This document shows, in pieces, positions 41,290-50,938 of a stretch of DNA of 64,000 nt (the first letter of the stretch is position 1; each line of letters starts with the position of its first letter). A program made the position numbers and the translations under genes. Source of the DNA: Mesorhizobium norvegicum (GTDB lineage: Bacteria > Pseudomonadota > Alphaproteobacteria > Rhizobiales > Rhizobiaceae); NCBI RefSeq assembly GCF_004919685.1, contig NZ_SMYZ01000041.1, positions 1 to 64,000 on the forward strand, given 5' to 3'. The notes under the pieces were generated by a model. The model worked only from the letters and a program-made list of their open reading frames with translations. It was not told where the DNA came from and did no database searches.

Positions 41290-42294
41290 TCAGGAAGAAT
41301 AGCGGGCAGCGAATTCGGAAATGCGCTGCACCACCGCCTTGGATGCGGTGATGCCGCGCGCTTGCGCCTTCTCTGCGGCCTCTGCGCGGGCACGCCCGGG
41401 CACGTGCACGCCGAAGCGCCGCCGCAGCCGGTCGAGCTGGTCCTTCATCCGCTGCTCGAAATCCGGATCGAGCAGCTTGGGCTCGACGGCAAGCACGAAC
41501 AGCCCGGTGCCGGGACTGTCCGGTCCGCCGCTGAACCATGGCGCGTCGAGCGACCAGTTGGCGCCCGACAGGCCCGCCGCCAGCACCTCGACCATCAGCG
41601 CGATGTTGGCGCCGCGCTGGCCGCCGAAGGCAAGCATGGCGCCTTTCATGGCGGCGGCCGGATCGGTGGTCGGGTTGCCGCTGGCGTCCAGCGCCCAGCC
41701 CTCGGGGATTGTCTTGCCGTCCTCAGCCGCCTTGCGGATGTTGACGAAGGCGGTGGCGCTCGACGACTGGTCGATAACCAGCGGCGCGCCATCGGCTGCG
41801 GGCGCGGCAAACGACATCGGGTTGGTGCAGTAGACAGGCTTGACCGAGCCGGAGCCGGCAAGCACGGCCGGCCCGTTGGTGGCTGCGAACGACACCAGTC
41901 CTTGGGCTGCCAGGCGCCCGGTGAAATAGCCGAGCGCGCCGCACGTATAGGCGTTCTTCTGCGAGAAGATGGCGACGCCGAACAGTTTTGCCGCCTTGGC
42001 GAGGTCGTCGATGGTGCGGTCGAAACCAGTATGCGCCAGCCCGCCGCGCGCATCGGAGAGATAGACCGCCAGCGCCGGCCGGGTGATCACCGGGTCGGCA
42101 TTGCCGTCGATGCGTCCGGCTTCCAGCGCCTCGAGGTAATCGATGAAATGCGACAGCCCGACGGAGGAAAGCCCTTCCGCCTCGGCGGCGATGATCGATG
42201 CAGTGAGCGATTGTGCCGCTTCCTCATTGGCGCCGGCGCCAAGGGCCGCCATCCGGCACAGTCCTTTTGCCTGGTCGAGACTGAGTTGCATCAT
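41290..42294 (-). CDS. LDH2/MDH2-family (COG2055) NAD(P)H oxidoreductase
   Basis: A 334-residue enzyme of the malate/lactate dehydrogenase type 2 family, which includes ureidoglycolate dehydrogenase and Delta1-piperideine-2-carboxylate reductase. Motifs are GLSSVGLSHFIDYLEAL, GVAIFSQKNAYTCGALGYF, KPVYCTNPMSFAAPAA and GNPTTDPAAAMKGAMLAFGG. The usual catalytic Ser-Asn-His is KNAYTCG here, as in the branch that lacks the His at that site. It is the last gene after the basic-amino-acid ABC importer on the same strand, which favours an imine/keto-acid reductase acting on amino-acid derivatives. Confidence 0.85.
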   Translation of the reverse strand: MMQLSLDQAKGLCRMAALGAGANEEAAQSLTASIIAAEAEGLSSVGLSHFIDYLEALEAGRIDGNADPVITRPALAVYLSDARGGLAHTGFDRTIDDLAKAAKLFGVAIFSQKNAYTCGALGYFTGRLAAQGLVSFAATNGPAVLAGSGSVKPVYCTNPMSFAAPAADGAPLVIDQSSSATAFVNIRKAAEDGKTIPEGWALDASGNPTTDPAAAMKGAMLAFGGQRGANIALMVEVLAAGLSGANWSLDAPWFSGGPDSPGTGLFVLAVEPKLLDPDFEQRMKDQLDRLRRRFGVHVPGRARAEAAEKAQARGITASKAVVQRISEFAARYSS

Positions 42295-42434
42295 GGCCGT
42301 CCTGAGATCGCGGATTGCGGTTATGGGGTTGGGTTTGTGAGTAGCAGCACATGAGGGGGCTTTTGTGTTGAAAATCGTCCGCAACTGCAAGAAAAGCGGC
42401 GAACGCGTCCGCCGCCGCCGTCTGCTGTGCGCCT

Positions 42435-43244
42435 CTAGCCGATCTTGTTCGGGATCCTGGCCTCGATCCTGCTGAAGGCGAAGACCAGAATACCGGTGAT
42501 CGTCATGTAGATCAGCGCCAGCAGCAGCAAGGGCTCGTAGGTGAGGTAGGTGTCCTGCCGCACCTTGGACGAAACGGCGAAGATATCGATGACGCTGATC
42601 GTCGCCACCAGCGGCGTCGACTTCAATTGCAGCACGGTCTCGCCGGTCAGTGTCGGCAGCGCCCGGTAGATGGCTTGCGGCAGCCAGATGCGCCGGAACG
42701 CCTTCCAGCGGCTCATGCCGAAGGCGCGCGCGGCCTCCAGTTGCCCCTTGGGCACGCCGGCAAAGGCGCCGCGCATCACCTCGCCCTCATAGCCGGCGAA
42801 CGACAGGGTCAACGCCAGCACGCCATAGGGCCAGGCTTGCCTGAGATACGGCCACATCCAGGATTCGCGGATCCACGGATATTGAGGGAACAGCGAACCC
42901 AGGCCGTAATAGAGCAGCCACAGCTGGATCAGCAGCGGCGTGCCCCGGATCACCGTGCAGAACACCTTGGCGGGTGCGGCGAACCAGAAGGAGCCGGTGG
43001 CCTGCGCCAGCCCCAGCGGCACGGCGAGCAGGAAGCCCAGCACGCAGGTGACGGCCAGGATCCACAGCGAGCGCCAGATGCCGATCAATCCCATTTCATA
43101 ATATTGCGGCAGCCAGTCCCAGCGCATGAAAAAGGCCGCCGACAGAACCAGGCCGAGTGCGATCAGGATCAGCACGATGCGGTGCGGCTGCAGCCACAGC
43201 GACGTTCGCGCGACGGCGTTGATGATGGCCGCCTCGTTGGCCAT
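42435..43244 (-). CDS. Polar amino acid ABC transporter permease (HisM/ArtM type)
   Basis: A 269-residue inner-membrane permease: YEMGLIGIWRSLWILAVTCV, FCTVIRGTPLLIQLWLLYYGL, the EAA loop EAARAFGMSRWKAFRRIWLP and STPLVATISVIDIFAVSSKV. It shares one base with the stop of the partner permease gene and forms a heterodimer with it. Part of the importer encoded at 42435-45812. Confidence 0.92.
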   Translation of the reverse strand: MANEAAIINAVARTSLWLQPHRIVLILIALGLVLSAAFFMRWDWLPQYYEMGLIGIWRSLWILAVTCVLGFLLAVPLGLAQATGSFWFAAPAKVFCTVIRGTPLLIQLWLLYYGLGSLFPQYPWIRESWMWPYLRQAWPYGVLALTLSFAGYEGEVMRGAFAGVPKGQLEAARAFGMSRWKAFRRIWLPQAIYRALPTLTGETVLQLKSTPLVATISVIDIFAVSSKVRQDTYLTYEPLLLLALIYMTITGILVFAFSRIEARIPNKIG

Positions 43245-44098
43245 CAGCGCGCCTCCTTGAGCGAAGGCATGCCGCGCCTGGACCAGGCCTCGATCCGGCC
43301 GATGATGAGATTGGAAAACAGCGACAGCAGCAGATAGAGCACGCCCGCTGCGAAAAAGAAGGTGAAATAGGCTTTGGTGACGCCCGCCGCCTGCCGCGTT
43401 GCCAGCGCCAGCTCGTAGAAACCGACGACCGCCAGCAGCGCGGTGTCCTTGGTGGCGATCAGCCAGAGATTGGCGAGGCCAGGTATGGCGAAGGGCAGCA
43501 TCGCCGGCAAGGTGATGCGCCGCAACAGCAGGCCGGGAGACATGCCATAGGCGCGGGCCGCTTCGATCTGGCCCTGCGGAATGGCCAGGATCGCGCCGCG
43601 GATCACCTCGGTGGAATAAGCACCCTGAACGAAGCCGAGCACGGCGATGCCGGCGGCAAGGCCGCTGATGTCGACACGCTGGTAACCCATTGCCGTCAGC
43701 GCCTGGTTGATCAGGTCGGTCCCGGCATAATAGAGCAGCAGGATCAGCACCAGTTCGGGCACGGCGCGCACGATGGTGGTGTAGACCGCCAGCAGATCGC
43801 GCACCACCGGACCGCCATAGAGCTTGCCATAGGCGCCGCCGGTGCCGATCAAAAGACCGAGGCAGGTGGCGCCCAGCGCGATCTCGATCGAGTGCAGCAG
43901 CCCAACCAAAAGGGTCCCGCCCCAGCCCGGCGGGTAGGGCGAGAGAAGTTCGATGATGCCGGCCGCCGAGGCCGAAAGAAGTGCGTCGATCAGCGTCGCC
44001 CCCGGATTGTTGGCTCTAACCGCCGACGGCTGCGTCGGCGGCAAACATGCCTGGGAAAGATCGGGCAGGTGGGGCATGGCGCTGACGCCATGCCCCAC
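43244..44098 (-). CDS. Polar amino acid ABC transporter permease (HisQ/ArtQ type)
   Basis: About 284 residues; motifs GWGGTLLVGLLHSIEIALGA, IVRAVPELVLILLLYYAGTD and EAARAYGMSPGLLLRRITLP (EAA loop). The first 40 residues are not membrane-like, so the true start may be later than ATG 44098 (ATG 44077 is one option). It follows the receptor gene by 17 bases and overlaps the second permease by one base. Confidence 0.9.
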   Translation of the reverse strand: MGHGVSAMPHLPDLSQACLPPTQPSAVRANNPGATLIDALLSASAAGIIELLSPYPPGWGGTLLVGLLHSIEIALGATCLGLLIGTGGAYGKLYGGPVVRDLLAVYTTIVRAVPELVLILLLYYAGTDLINQALTAMGYQRVDISGLAAGIAVLGFVQGAYSTEVIRGAILAIPQGQIEAARAYGMSPGLLLRRITLPAMLPFAIPGLANLWLIATKDTALLAVVGFYELALATRQAAGVTKAYFTFFFAAGVLYLLLSLFSNLIIGRIEAWSRRGMPSLKEAR

Positions 44099-44115
44099 AG
44101 CTCATGCGAGGATCG

Positions 44116-44916
44116 TCAGTTCGACTGCGCGCCGCCGCCGCCGTAAATATCGAAATCGAAATACTTCTTCGAGATCTCGTCATACTTGCCGTTGGCGCGG
44201 ATGGCCTTGATGCCGGCGTTGATTTTGCCCTTCAGCTCGGTGTCCTCCTTGCGCACACCGGCGCCGACGCCCGGTCCGAGCACTTCATCGTCTGGAGCCA
44301 CCATGCCCTTCAGATCGCAGCAGGCCTTGCCCTGGTCAGACTTCAAGAACTCGCCAAGCGCGATGGAATCGGCCTGCACCGCATCGAGGCGGCCGGCGGC
44401 AAGATCGTTGTTGGCTTCGTCCTGGGTCTGGTATTCCTTGATCTCGGAGGCTGTGCTGCCAAAGTGCTTCTTGGCGTAGACGGCATGCACGGTCGACACC
44501 TGCACGCCGACGACCTTACCCTTGAGGTCGTCCGGCGTGGCGCCGAATTTCTGGTCCTTCGGGCCGATGATGGCGGTCGGAGTGTTGTAGTATTTGTCGG
44601 AAAAGTCGATCGTCTTCTCGCGTTCGGCGGTGATCGACATCGAGGAGACGATGAGGTCGATCTTCTTGGTCGTCAGCGCCGGAATGATGCCGTCCCAGGC
44701 AACCGGGGTGATGACGCAATCAAGCTTCTCTTCGGCGCACACCGCGTCGATGAACTCGATCTCCCAGCCGACCCATTTGCCGGAAGCGTCCGGCGAGGTG
44801 AAGGGCGGATAGGGCTCGGCGGCGACGCCGATCTTGACCGGATCGGCCTTGGCCACACCCATGGCGGCGACGCCCAGCAGCAGCGCTGCGGCGAATGTCT
44901 TCAGAACAGTCTTCAT
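44116..44916 (-). CDS. Lysine/arginine/ornithine-type ABC receptor
   Basis: A 266-residue periplasmic binding protein with signal MKTVLKTFAAALLLGVAAMG ... AKA. IGVAAEPYPPFTSPDASGKW, VGWEIEFIDAVCAEEKLDC and VSSMSITAEREKTIDFSDKYY are the family-3 solute-binding signatures of ArgT/HisJ. It should bind a basic or guanidino amino acid, which agrees with the arginine-type enzymes encoded divergently at 46003-48476. Confidence 0.92.
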   Translation of the reverse strand: MKTVLKTFAAALLLGVAAMGVAKADPVKIGVAAEPYPPFTSPDASGKWVGWEIEFIDAVCAEEKLDCVITPVAWDGIIPALTTKKIDLIVSSMSITAEREKTIDFSDKYYNTPTAIIGPKDQKFGATPDDLKGKVVGVQVSTVHAVYAKKHFGSTASEIKEYQTQDEANNDLAAGRLDAVQADSIALGEFLKSDQGKACCDLKGMVAPDDEVLGPGVGAGVRKEDTELKGKINAGIKAIRANGKYDEISKKYFDFDIYGGGGAQSN

Positions 44917-44969
44917 TTCACGACTCCCAGTTTGTTGTTGGTTCCCGGTTTTCTTCCGTCCCGGCCTTC

Positions 44970-45812
44970 CTAGCCGATGTTGCGGATGAACTGCTTCAGC
45001 CTTTCGGATCTGGGCGCGCCGAAGATCTGCTCGGGCGGTCCCTCTTCCTCGACCAATCCATTGTAGAGATAGACGACATGCGTCGCGACCTCGCGGGCGA
45101 ACTTCATCTCGTGGGTGACCAGCACCATGGTGCGGCCTTCGCGCGCCAGGTCGCCGATCACTTTCAGCACCTCGCCGACCAGCTCGGGATCGAGCGCCGA
45201 GGTCGGCTCGTCGAACAGCATGACGCGCGGATTGATGGCCAGTGCCCGGGCGATCGCGGCGCGCTGCTGCTGGCCGCCCGACAGATAGGCCGGATAGACG
45301 TCGCGCTTTTCAGCCAGACCGACGCGGGCGAGCAGCTTTTCGGCCTCGCTGATCGCCACATCGCGCTTGATGCCGAGCACATGCACGGGAACCTCGATGA
45401 CGTTTTCGATCAACGTCATGTGGCTCCACAGATTGAAGTTCTGGAACACCATGCCGAGCTTGGAGCGGATGCGCTCGATCTGCTTGCGGTCGGCCGGAAC
45501 CGTGTGGCCATGGCTGTCGGCCTTGAGCTTGATCTCCTCGCCATTGACGCGAATGATGCCGCTGGTCGGGTTTTCCAGGCAGTTGATGCAGCGCAGCAGT
45601 GTCGATTTGCCCGAGCCTGAGCCGCCGATGATGGCAATGACCTCGCCGTCGCGCGCCGACAGCGAGACGCCCTTCAGCACATGCAGCTCACCGAACCTCT
45701 TGTGCAGGTTCTCGACATGGATGGCTTCGGCGGCGCCGTCCTGCGCCGTGTGTTTCAATGCGGGTGCGGCGCCTTGCGCCTTCATCCCGGATGCGGCGCT
45801 TGTCGCCGTCAT
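44970..45812 (-). CDS. Polar amino acid ABC transporter ATPase (HisP/GlnQ type)
   Basis: A 280-residue nucleotide-binding protein: Walker A GGSGSGKSTLLRC, signature LSGGQQQRAAIARAL, Walker B VMLFDEPTSALDPE and switch VTHEMKFAREV. The extra 30 N-terminal residues (Ala/Gly-rich) are unusual for HisP, so ATG 45785 or a later start is possible. It is the first gene of the importer operon, divergent from the DDAH-like gene. Confidence 0.92.
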   Translation of the reverse strand: MTATSAASGMKAQGAAPALKHTAQDGAAEAIHVENLHKRFGELHVLKGVSLSARDGEVIAIIGGSGSGKSTLLRCINCLENPTSGIIRVNGEEIKLKADSHGHTVPADRKQIERIRSKLGMVFQNFNLWSHMTLIENVIEVPVHVLGIKRDVAISEAEKLLARVGLAEKRDVYPAYLSGGQQQRAAIARALAINPRVMLFDEPTSALDPELVGEVLKVIGDLAREGRTMVLVTHEMKFAREVATHVVYLYNGLVEEEGPPEQIFGAPRSERLKQFIRNIG

Positions 45813-46002
45813 CCCTTCGACTCTCCGCGAAGCGGTCGAGCCCGTCGCTGCTGGTATCTTTTACCCATTAACCGTCACTGGACAGAGTTCCCATTCTCAG
45901 GATGGACCGTTCCGCTTGCCTCCGTCAACCATGGTTTTTGGACTATTGATCACAGCCTGCTGTAGTGGTTAGTGGCGGCAACGGACGTTTCGGGAGAATT
46001 GA

Positions 46003-46878
46003 GTGGGCAAATCATACGGGTCGCAGTCCATGGCCGGACCCCTGAAACGCGTGCTGATGCGGTCCGCCGCCAGCGCCATGCGCCATGCCAGGGCACAGGA
46101 ATGGCACTATGGTCCGGGTTTCGATCCGCAAAAGGCCGCAGCCCAGCATGAGCAGTTGACCGGCATGGTCGCGGCCTCCGGCGCCGAGATCGAGTGGCTG
46201 ACGGATGCCGATGACGGGTTGGCCGATTCCGTCTTCACCCATGATCCGTCGCTGATGACCGATCATGGCGCGATTATTCTCTCAATGGGCAAGGCGCTGC
46301 GCCGGGCCGAGCCAGGCCTGCATGAGGCCGCCTACACGCGCATGGGAGTCCCCATTCTCGGCCGGATTGATGATCCGGGCCAGGTGGAAGGCGGTGACTG
46401 CGTCTGGGTGGATGCAAACACGCTGGCCGTCGGCCGTGGCGTGCGCACCAACCAGGACGGCATCCAGCAGCTTTCGAACCTGCTTTCGCCCAAGGGCATT
46501 TCGGTTTTCGGTTTCGACCTGCCGCTCTGGCACGGCGAGGAGGCCTGCCTGCATCTGATGTCGGTGATCAGTCCGCTCGCCGACGATCTGGCGCTGGTCT
46601 ACGCGCCCTTGCTGCCCGCCGCCTTCTACCAGCTGCTGCGGGCGCGCGGCATCAAGCTGGTCGAGGGCGATGCCGACGAGTTCTTCGCCTCCAACGGGCT
46701 CAGCCTCAACGTGCTGCCGACCGCGCCGCGCCAGGTCATCGCCGTTGCCGGTTTTCCCAGGACGGCGGCTGCCATGCAGGCGGCCGGCTGCGCGGTTTCC
46801 ACCTTCGAGGCGGATGCGCTCTGCATCGCCTGCGAGGGCGGCCCGACCTGCCTGACGCGACCGGTGCTGCGCCAATGA
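46003..46878 (+). CDS. DDAH/amidinotransferase-family hydrolase
   Basis: A 291-residue protein of the guanidino-group-modifying superfamily, which includes dimethylarginine dimethylaminohydrolase and arginine deiminase. Start GTG 46003 has GGGAGA five bases upstream. Glu in GQVEGGDCVWV, His in EEACLHLMSVIS and Cys in EGGPTCLTRP supply the expected catalytic triad. Substrates are arginine or methylated arginines giving citrulline plus an amine. It overlaps the decarboxylase gene by ATGA and is divergent from the basic-amino-acid importer. Confidence 0.82.
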   Translation: MGKSYGSQSMAGPLKRVLMRSAASAMRHARAQEWHYGPGFDPQKAAAQHEQLTGMVAASGAEIEWLTDADDGLADSVFTHDPSLMTDHGAIILSMGKALRRAEPGLHEAAYTRMGVPILGRIDDPGQVEGGDCVWVDANTLAVGRGVRTNQDGIQQLSNLLSPKGISVFGFDLPLWHGEEACLHLMSVISPLADDLALVYAPLLPAAFYQLLRARGIKLVEGDADEFFASNGLSLNVLPTAPRQVIAVAGFPRTAAAMQAAGCAVSTFEADALCIACEGGPTCLTRPVLRQ

Positions 46879-48476
46879 CCGCCACTGGGGCCACCATTGG
46901 GACGACCGTCGGCGAGGCGCTCATTTCGCTGCTCGAAGCCCATGGCGTCGACACGGTCTTCGGCATTCCCGGCGTGCACACGGTCGAACTCTACCGCGGG
47001 CTGGCGCGCTCGAAGATCCGCCACGTCACGCCGCGTCACGAACAGGGCGCCGGCTTCATGGCCGACGGCTATGCGCGCGCCAGCGGCAGGCCGGGTGTCG
47101 CCTTCGTCATCACCGGACCGGGGCTGACCAACACCATCACCGCCATGGGCCAGGCGCGCGCCGATTCGGTGCCGATGCTGGTCATATCAGGCGTCAACGC
47201 CATGCCGACGCTGGGCAAAGGGCTGGGTTTTCTGCATGAATTGCCCGATCAGCGCGGCATGATGGAGAAGGTGGCGCTGTCTTCGCAGCGCGTTACCGAG
47301 GCCAGCGAATTGCCCGGTGCCCTGGCGCAGGCCTTCGCCCTGTTTTCATCGGCGCGGCCCGGGCCGGTGCATATCGAGATCCCGACCGACGTCATGGTCA
47401 AGCCGGCGGATGGCATCGCTGCCATGCTGAGCAATGTGACGCCACCCGCGCCTGAAGGTGCCGCAATTGCCAGCGCGGCCGAACTCATCGCCGCTGCGCG
47501 CCGCCCGCTGATCCTGGTCGGCGGCGGCGCCAAACGCGCCGAAGCGCCCTTGCGGCGTCTGGCCGAACAGCTGGGAGCGCCGGTCGTCCAGACCGCCAAT
47601 GCGCGCGGCCTGCTGCATGGTCATCCGCTTTGCGTGCCGGCCAGTCCCAGCCTGAAGGCAGTGCGGGCGCTGATGGCCGACGCCGACCTGGTCATTGCCG
47701 CCGGCACCGAATTCGGCCCGACCGACTATGACGGCTACAGCGATGGCGGCTTCGTCCTGCCCGCCAACCTGATCCGCATCGATATCGGCGCGGACCAGCT
47801 TGCCCGCCGCCCGGCGACGGTTTCGATCCAGGCCGATTGCGCCGAGGCGCTCGAAGCGCTGCTTCTGGAAACCGGCCATGTCCCGGCAAGCGAGGGCGGT
47901 TCGTCGCGCGCCGCTGCTACACGAAAAGCAGCCTTTGCCGAACTCAATCCGACGCTGCAGGCGCAGGTACGCGCCGTCGAGATGATCCGCGACGCTTTGC
48001 CGGGCGCGCTCATCGTCGGCGATTCGACGCAACCGATCTATGCCGCCAACCTCTACTACGACCATGATCGGCCAGGCGGCTGGTTCAATGCCGCCACCGG
48101 CTTCGGCGCGCTCGGCTATGGCCCGCCGGCGGCGATCGGTGCCGCCCTCGCGGTGCCCGATGCGCCGGTCGTCTGCCTCACGGGTGACGGCGGCTTCCAG
48201 TTCACGCTGCCGGAACTGGGCGCCGCGCTCGATGCCCGGGCGCCCGTCATCTTCGTCGTCTGGAACAATCGCGGCTATCGCGAGATCGAAACCTCGATGC
48301 TCGATGTCGGCGTCGAGCCGGTCGGCGTGTCGCCGGCGCCGCCGGATTTCTGCAAGCTGGCCGAGGCCTATGGCATCAGCGCCGAACGGCTTGCCGACAT
48401 CGATGGTCTGGCGGATGCGCTGAAACGCGCGCGGGCCACCGGACTGCCGCGCGTCATCGAAATCACGGTTGACTGA
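46875..48476 (+). CDS. aruI: TPP enzyme, probable 5-guanidino-2-oxopentanoate decarboxylase
   Basis: A 533-residue thiamine-diphosphate enzyme of the acetolactate-synthase-like group. GVDTVFGIPGVHTVELYRGL carries the family start, Glu in PRHEQGAGFMADGYARA activates the cofactor, and LTGDGGFQFTLPELGAA is the Mg-TPP motif. The sequence and setting (arginine importer, DDAH-like gene) fit AruI, which decarboxylates 2-ketoarginine to 4-guanidinobutyraldehyde in the arginine transaminase pathway. No AruH-type transaminase is in the window. The symbol is by resemblance and context. Confidence 0.8.
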   Translation: MTATGATIGTTVGEALISLLEAHGVDTVFGIPGVHTVELYRGLARSKIRHVTPRHEQGAGFMADGYARASGRPGVAFVITGPGLTNTITAMGQARADSVPMLVISGVNAMPTLGKGLGFLHELPDQRGMMEKVALSSQRVTEASELPGALAQAFALFSSARPGPVHIEIPTDVMVKPADGIAAMLSNVTPPAPEGAAIASAAELIAAARRPLILVGGGAKRAEAPLRRLAEQLGAPVVQTANARGLLHGHPLCVPASPSLKAVRALMADADLVIAAGTEFGPTDYDGYSDGGFVLPANLIRIDIGADQLARRPATVSIQADCAEALEALLLETGHVPASEGGSSRAAATRKAAFAELNPTLQAQVRAVEMIRDALPGALIVGDSTQPIYAANLYYDHDRPGGWFNAATGFGALGYGPPAAIGAALAVPDAPVVCLTGDGGFQFTLPELGAALDARAPVIFVVWNNRGYREIETSMLDVGVEPVGVSPAPPDFCKLAEAYGISAERLADIDGLADALKRARATGLPRVIEITVD

Positions 48477-48663
48477 ACATCGGTGGCGCGTGCTCCGTCT
48501 CGGCTGGCATGACCCATGGCTGACCGGTGGGCGGACGCATGCAAAGACGCAACAACTGCCATGTCGAGATTTCAGTTGAGTGACGGCCCGAAAGGCGCGA
48601 CGCTTCGCGTCGGCGTGGCACAAGAAACGACCTAACGATAAAAAAATGACAGGAGCGTCCAAG

Positions 48664-49371
48664 ATGACGGAAACACTTGAAGGCAAGCATATCGTCGTGA
48701 CCGGCGGAACCGGTGCGCTCGGCGGTGCGGTTGTCGGCAAACTGCTGAGTGACGGCGCGATCTGCCATGTACCCAATGCCCATGCCGCCGCACCGACGCA
48801 TTTCCCCTTCACCACGCATGACCGTGTCGAGCTGGTGCACAATGTCGATCTCTCGGACCCCGCCAAGGTCGAGGCGTTCTACAGTCAGGTTCCAGGCCTC
48901 TGGGGCTCGATCCACCTGGCCGGCGGCTTCACCTCGGCACCTGTGGAAAAGATCGAGTCGGCGTCCTTTGCCGAGATGATGGACACCAATGCGCGCACTG
49001 CCTTCCTGTGCTGCCGCGCCGCGATCCGCTCGATGCTGTCGTCAGGCACGGCAGGCCGCATCGTCAACATCGCTGCACGGGCGGCGTTGGAACCGCGCAG
49101 GGGCGCCGGTTCGGTCGCCTACGCCGCCAGCAAGGCGGCGGTGGCGGCGATGACGGTGGCGATGGCCGAGGAGCTGAAGCACAAGGGCATCCTGGTCAAT
49201 GCCGTGGCACCGTCGACGCTCGACACGCCGGCAAACCGCGCCGATATGCCGGACGCCGATGTCACCAGATGGGTCAGCCTCGAAGCCGCCGCCGAGGCCA
49301 TCGCCTACCTTGCCTCGCCGGCCAACCAGGCGATGAGCGGCACGCTGGTGCCGCTTTACGGCAGGGCCTGA
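48664..49371 (+). CDS. Short-chain dehydrogenase/reductase
   Basis: A 235-residue SDR. Cofactor motif is VVTGGTGALGGAVVGKL, with NIAAR and the catalytic pair in AYAASKAAVAAMTVAMAEEL; the conserved N of NAVAPSTLDTP follows. Start ATG 48664 has AGGAG eight bases upstream. It lies 187 bases after the AruI-like gene on the same strand and may act on the aldehyde product or be independent. Confidence 0.88.
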   Translation: MTETLEGKHIVVTGGTGALGGAVVGKLLSDGAICHVPNAHAAAPTHFPFTTHDRVELVHNVDLSDPAKVEAFYSQVPGLWGSIHLAGGFTSAPVEKIESASFAEMMDTNARTAFLCCRAAIRSMLSSGTAGRIVNIAARAALEPRRGAGSVAYAASKAAVAAMTVAMAEELKHKGILVNAVAPSTLDTPANRADMPDADVTRWVSLEAAAEAIAYLASPANQAMSGTLVPLYGRA

Positions 49372-49471
49372 GGAGTCGCTGCAGCGCGGCCGCCGGCTTT
49401 GCCTGACACGGCGATGAAGCGGTCGCCCCGCTCGAGCATCTCGGCAGCCGTCGGCGGTGGAGTCCGGCGGC

Positions 49472-49771
49472 TCATTTGCAGACGAGCTTACCAACCTGCA
49501 GCTTGAACTTGCGCGGGCCCGGCATCGGCTTGGCGCTCGTGTCGTCGACGATCAGCACATCGAGCGTGCAGCCGCCGGCCCCCACCCGGTAGCGGTCGGT
49601 TCCCATATGCTCGATCGCGTCGATGGGGCGGCTTTCCAGTTTGCCGGCGACATCGGCACTGTCCGCGATGGCCTGGATCTCGGCCTGTCGTTGCCAGTAA
49701 GGCGGCAACGCCGCCGACGCTGCCACGGTGCCGGTCAACAGGAATGCGGCAACAAAGCCGATACGGATCAT
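49472..49771 (-). CDS. Small secreted protein of unknown function
   Basis: A 99-residue protein with a signal peptide (MIRIGFVAAFLLTGTVAASA). The mature part contains YWQRQAEIQAIADSADV, GTDRYRVGAGGCTLDVLIVDD and ends KLQVGKLVCK, with one disulfide possible between the two Cys. It converges on the SDR gene. No family recognised. Confidence 0.72.
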   Translation of the reverse strand: MIRIGFVAAFLLTGTVAASAALPPYWQRQAEIQAIADSADVAGKLESRPIDAIEHMGTDRYRVGAGGCTLDVLIVDDTSAKPMPGPRKFKLQVGKLVCK

Positions 49772-49880
49772 AAGTCCTCCGATCGTTTGGCTTCCAAGGG
49801 CGGCCTGTTGCCGACCTTGTCAGTCTACAGCCAAGGTCGGCCTTTCCAAGCATGGCGGCCGCCGACGCTCGGAGCAGCGA

Positions 49881-50701
49881 CTATGTCAGGTTCGAGCCCC
49901 CCGCCTCCATGACCTCGACTGCGTCGCCGATGGAGATCGTGCCGGCGTTGTTCGGAATCGCATTCTGGCCGAAGATGATGCCGCCCTTGGCGGAGCGATG
50001 GAGTTTGCCAAGCGTCTGCAACGGCTCGCGCGGGTCCGGTTGTTCGCCGCTGTACGGATCGCGGGTGGTGATGACACAGCGCGCGCAGGGCTTTGCGATC
50101 CGCAACTCGACAGAACCGATACGGATCGTCTTCCAGCTGTCTTCGGGCCATGCGCCTTCTGCGTCGAGGACGATGTTTGGCCGAAACCGCGCCATCTCGA
50201 TGGGCCTGGCAAGATGGCTGTTCAGATGGTCCAGCGAGCCCGTCGTGGCGACCAGCAGCGGAAAACCGTCGGCAAAGCTGACGTAATCGCCAGGCTGGCC
50301 GAATTCCGGGTCGACCGGCCGGTTTTGCGGATCGTCGAAATAGACGAGATCGACGGGCCGGCCAAGAATCGTGGAGAGATAGGCGCCGGCGGTAGGGTCA
50401 CCCGGCCGCGCAGCAACCATATCCTTCCAGATCTTGACCTGACGGAGCGCAGCGTCTGGGGCTGGAGCCTCGACAGCGTGCGAACCATGCTTGTCATGCT
50501 TCAACAGGATGCCCGTGCCGCGATGTCGACGTCGATCGTCGTCATTGCCGGTATCTGGCGAATGGTGAGGAAGTGTCCATCCTTGTCGACGACCATCCAG
50601 CGGCGGTCCCCCGCCATGCCTATGGTCTCGATGTCAGCACTCTGTACGGCATGGCCGCGCAGGCTCTTGACCGGATAGCGATAGATTCCGACGACCTTCA
50701 T
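49881..50701 (-). pseudogene. MOSC-domain molybdenum-binding protein, frameshifted
   Basis: The N-terminal beta-barrel domain (MKVVGIYRYPVKSLRGHAV ... GMAGDRRWMVVDKDG) runs from ATG 50701 to a stop at 50501; the MOSC domain continues in another frame from GILLKHDKHGSHAVEAP and includes RIAKPCARCVITTRDPYSGE with the Mo-ligand Cys. The junction is the G run at 50512-50514 (minus strand CGGGC); one more G (CGGGGC) would give an unbroken 273-residue protein of the mARC/YcbX type. Loss of one G is either a true mutation or a base-calling error. Confidence 0.8.
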
Positions 50702-50863
50702 GCGCAATGCTTCTCTGTTGCCCGAAGGGCATGGCTTTCCGATGTCTACCTGCAACGACGGCCCGAACTTACAGCCGCGAGTGCGGAATTGAAGGTGTTC
50801 TATCGTCTTTGTCTTGTGCCAACCCCATCGCAAGGCCACCACCACCCGGCTCTATCGCGCATG

Positions 50864-50896
50864 AAAAAACCCGCGAGCCTTGCGACCCGCGGGTTT
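50864..50896 (-). terminator. rpsA intrinsic terminator
   Basis: On the minus strand AAACCCGCG (50896-50888) pairs with CGCGGGTTT (50875-50867) and continues into a run of six T (50869-50864). It lies 42 bases after the rpsA stop. Confidence 0.88.
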
Positions 50897-50938
50897 CCTT
50901 GTTCAGGCCGCGCGCGAGGCGCGGCAGACAGCCGAAGC

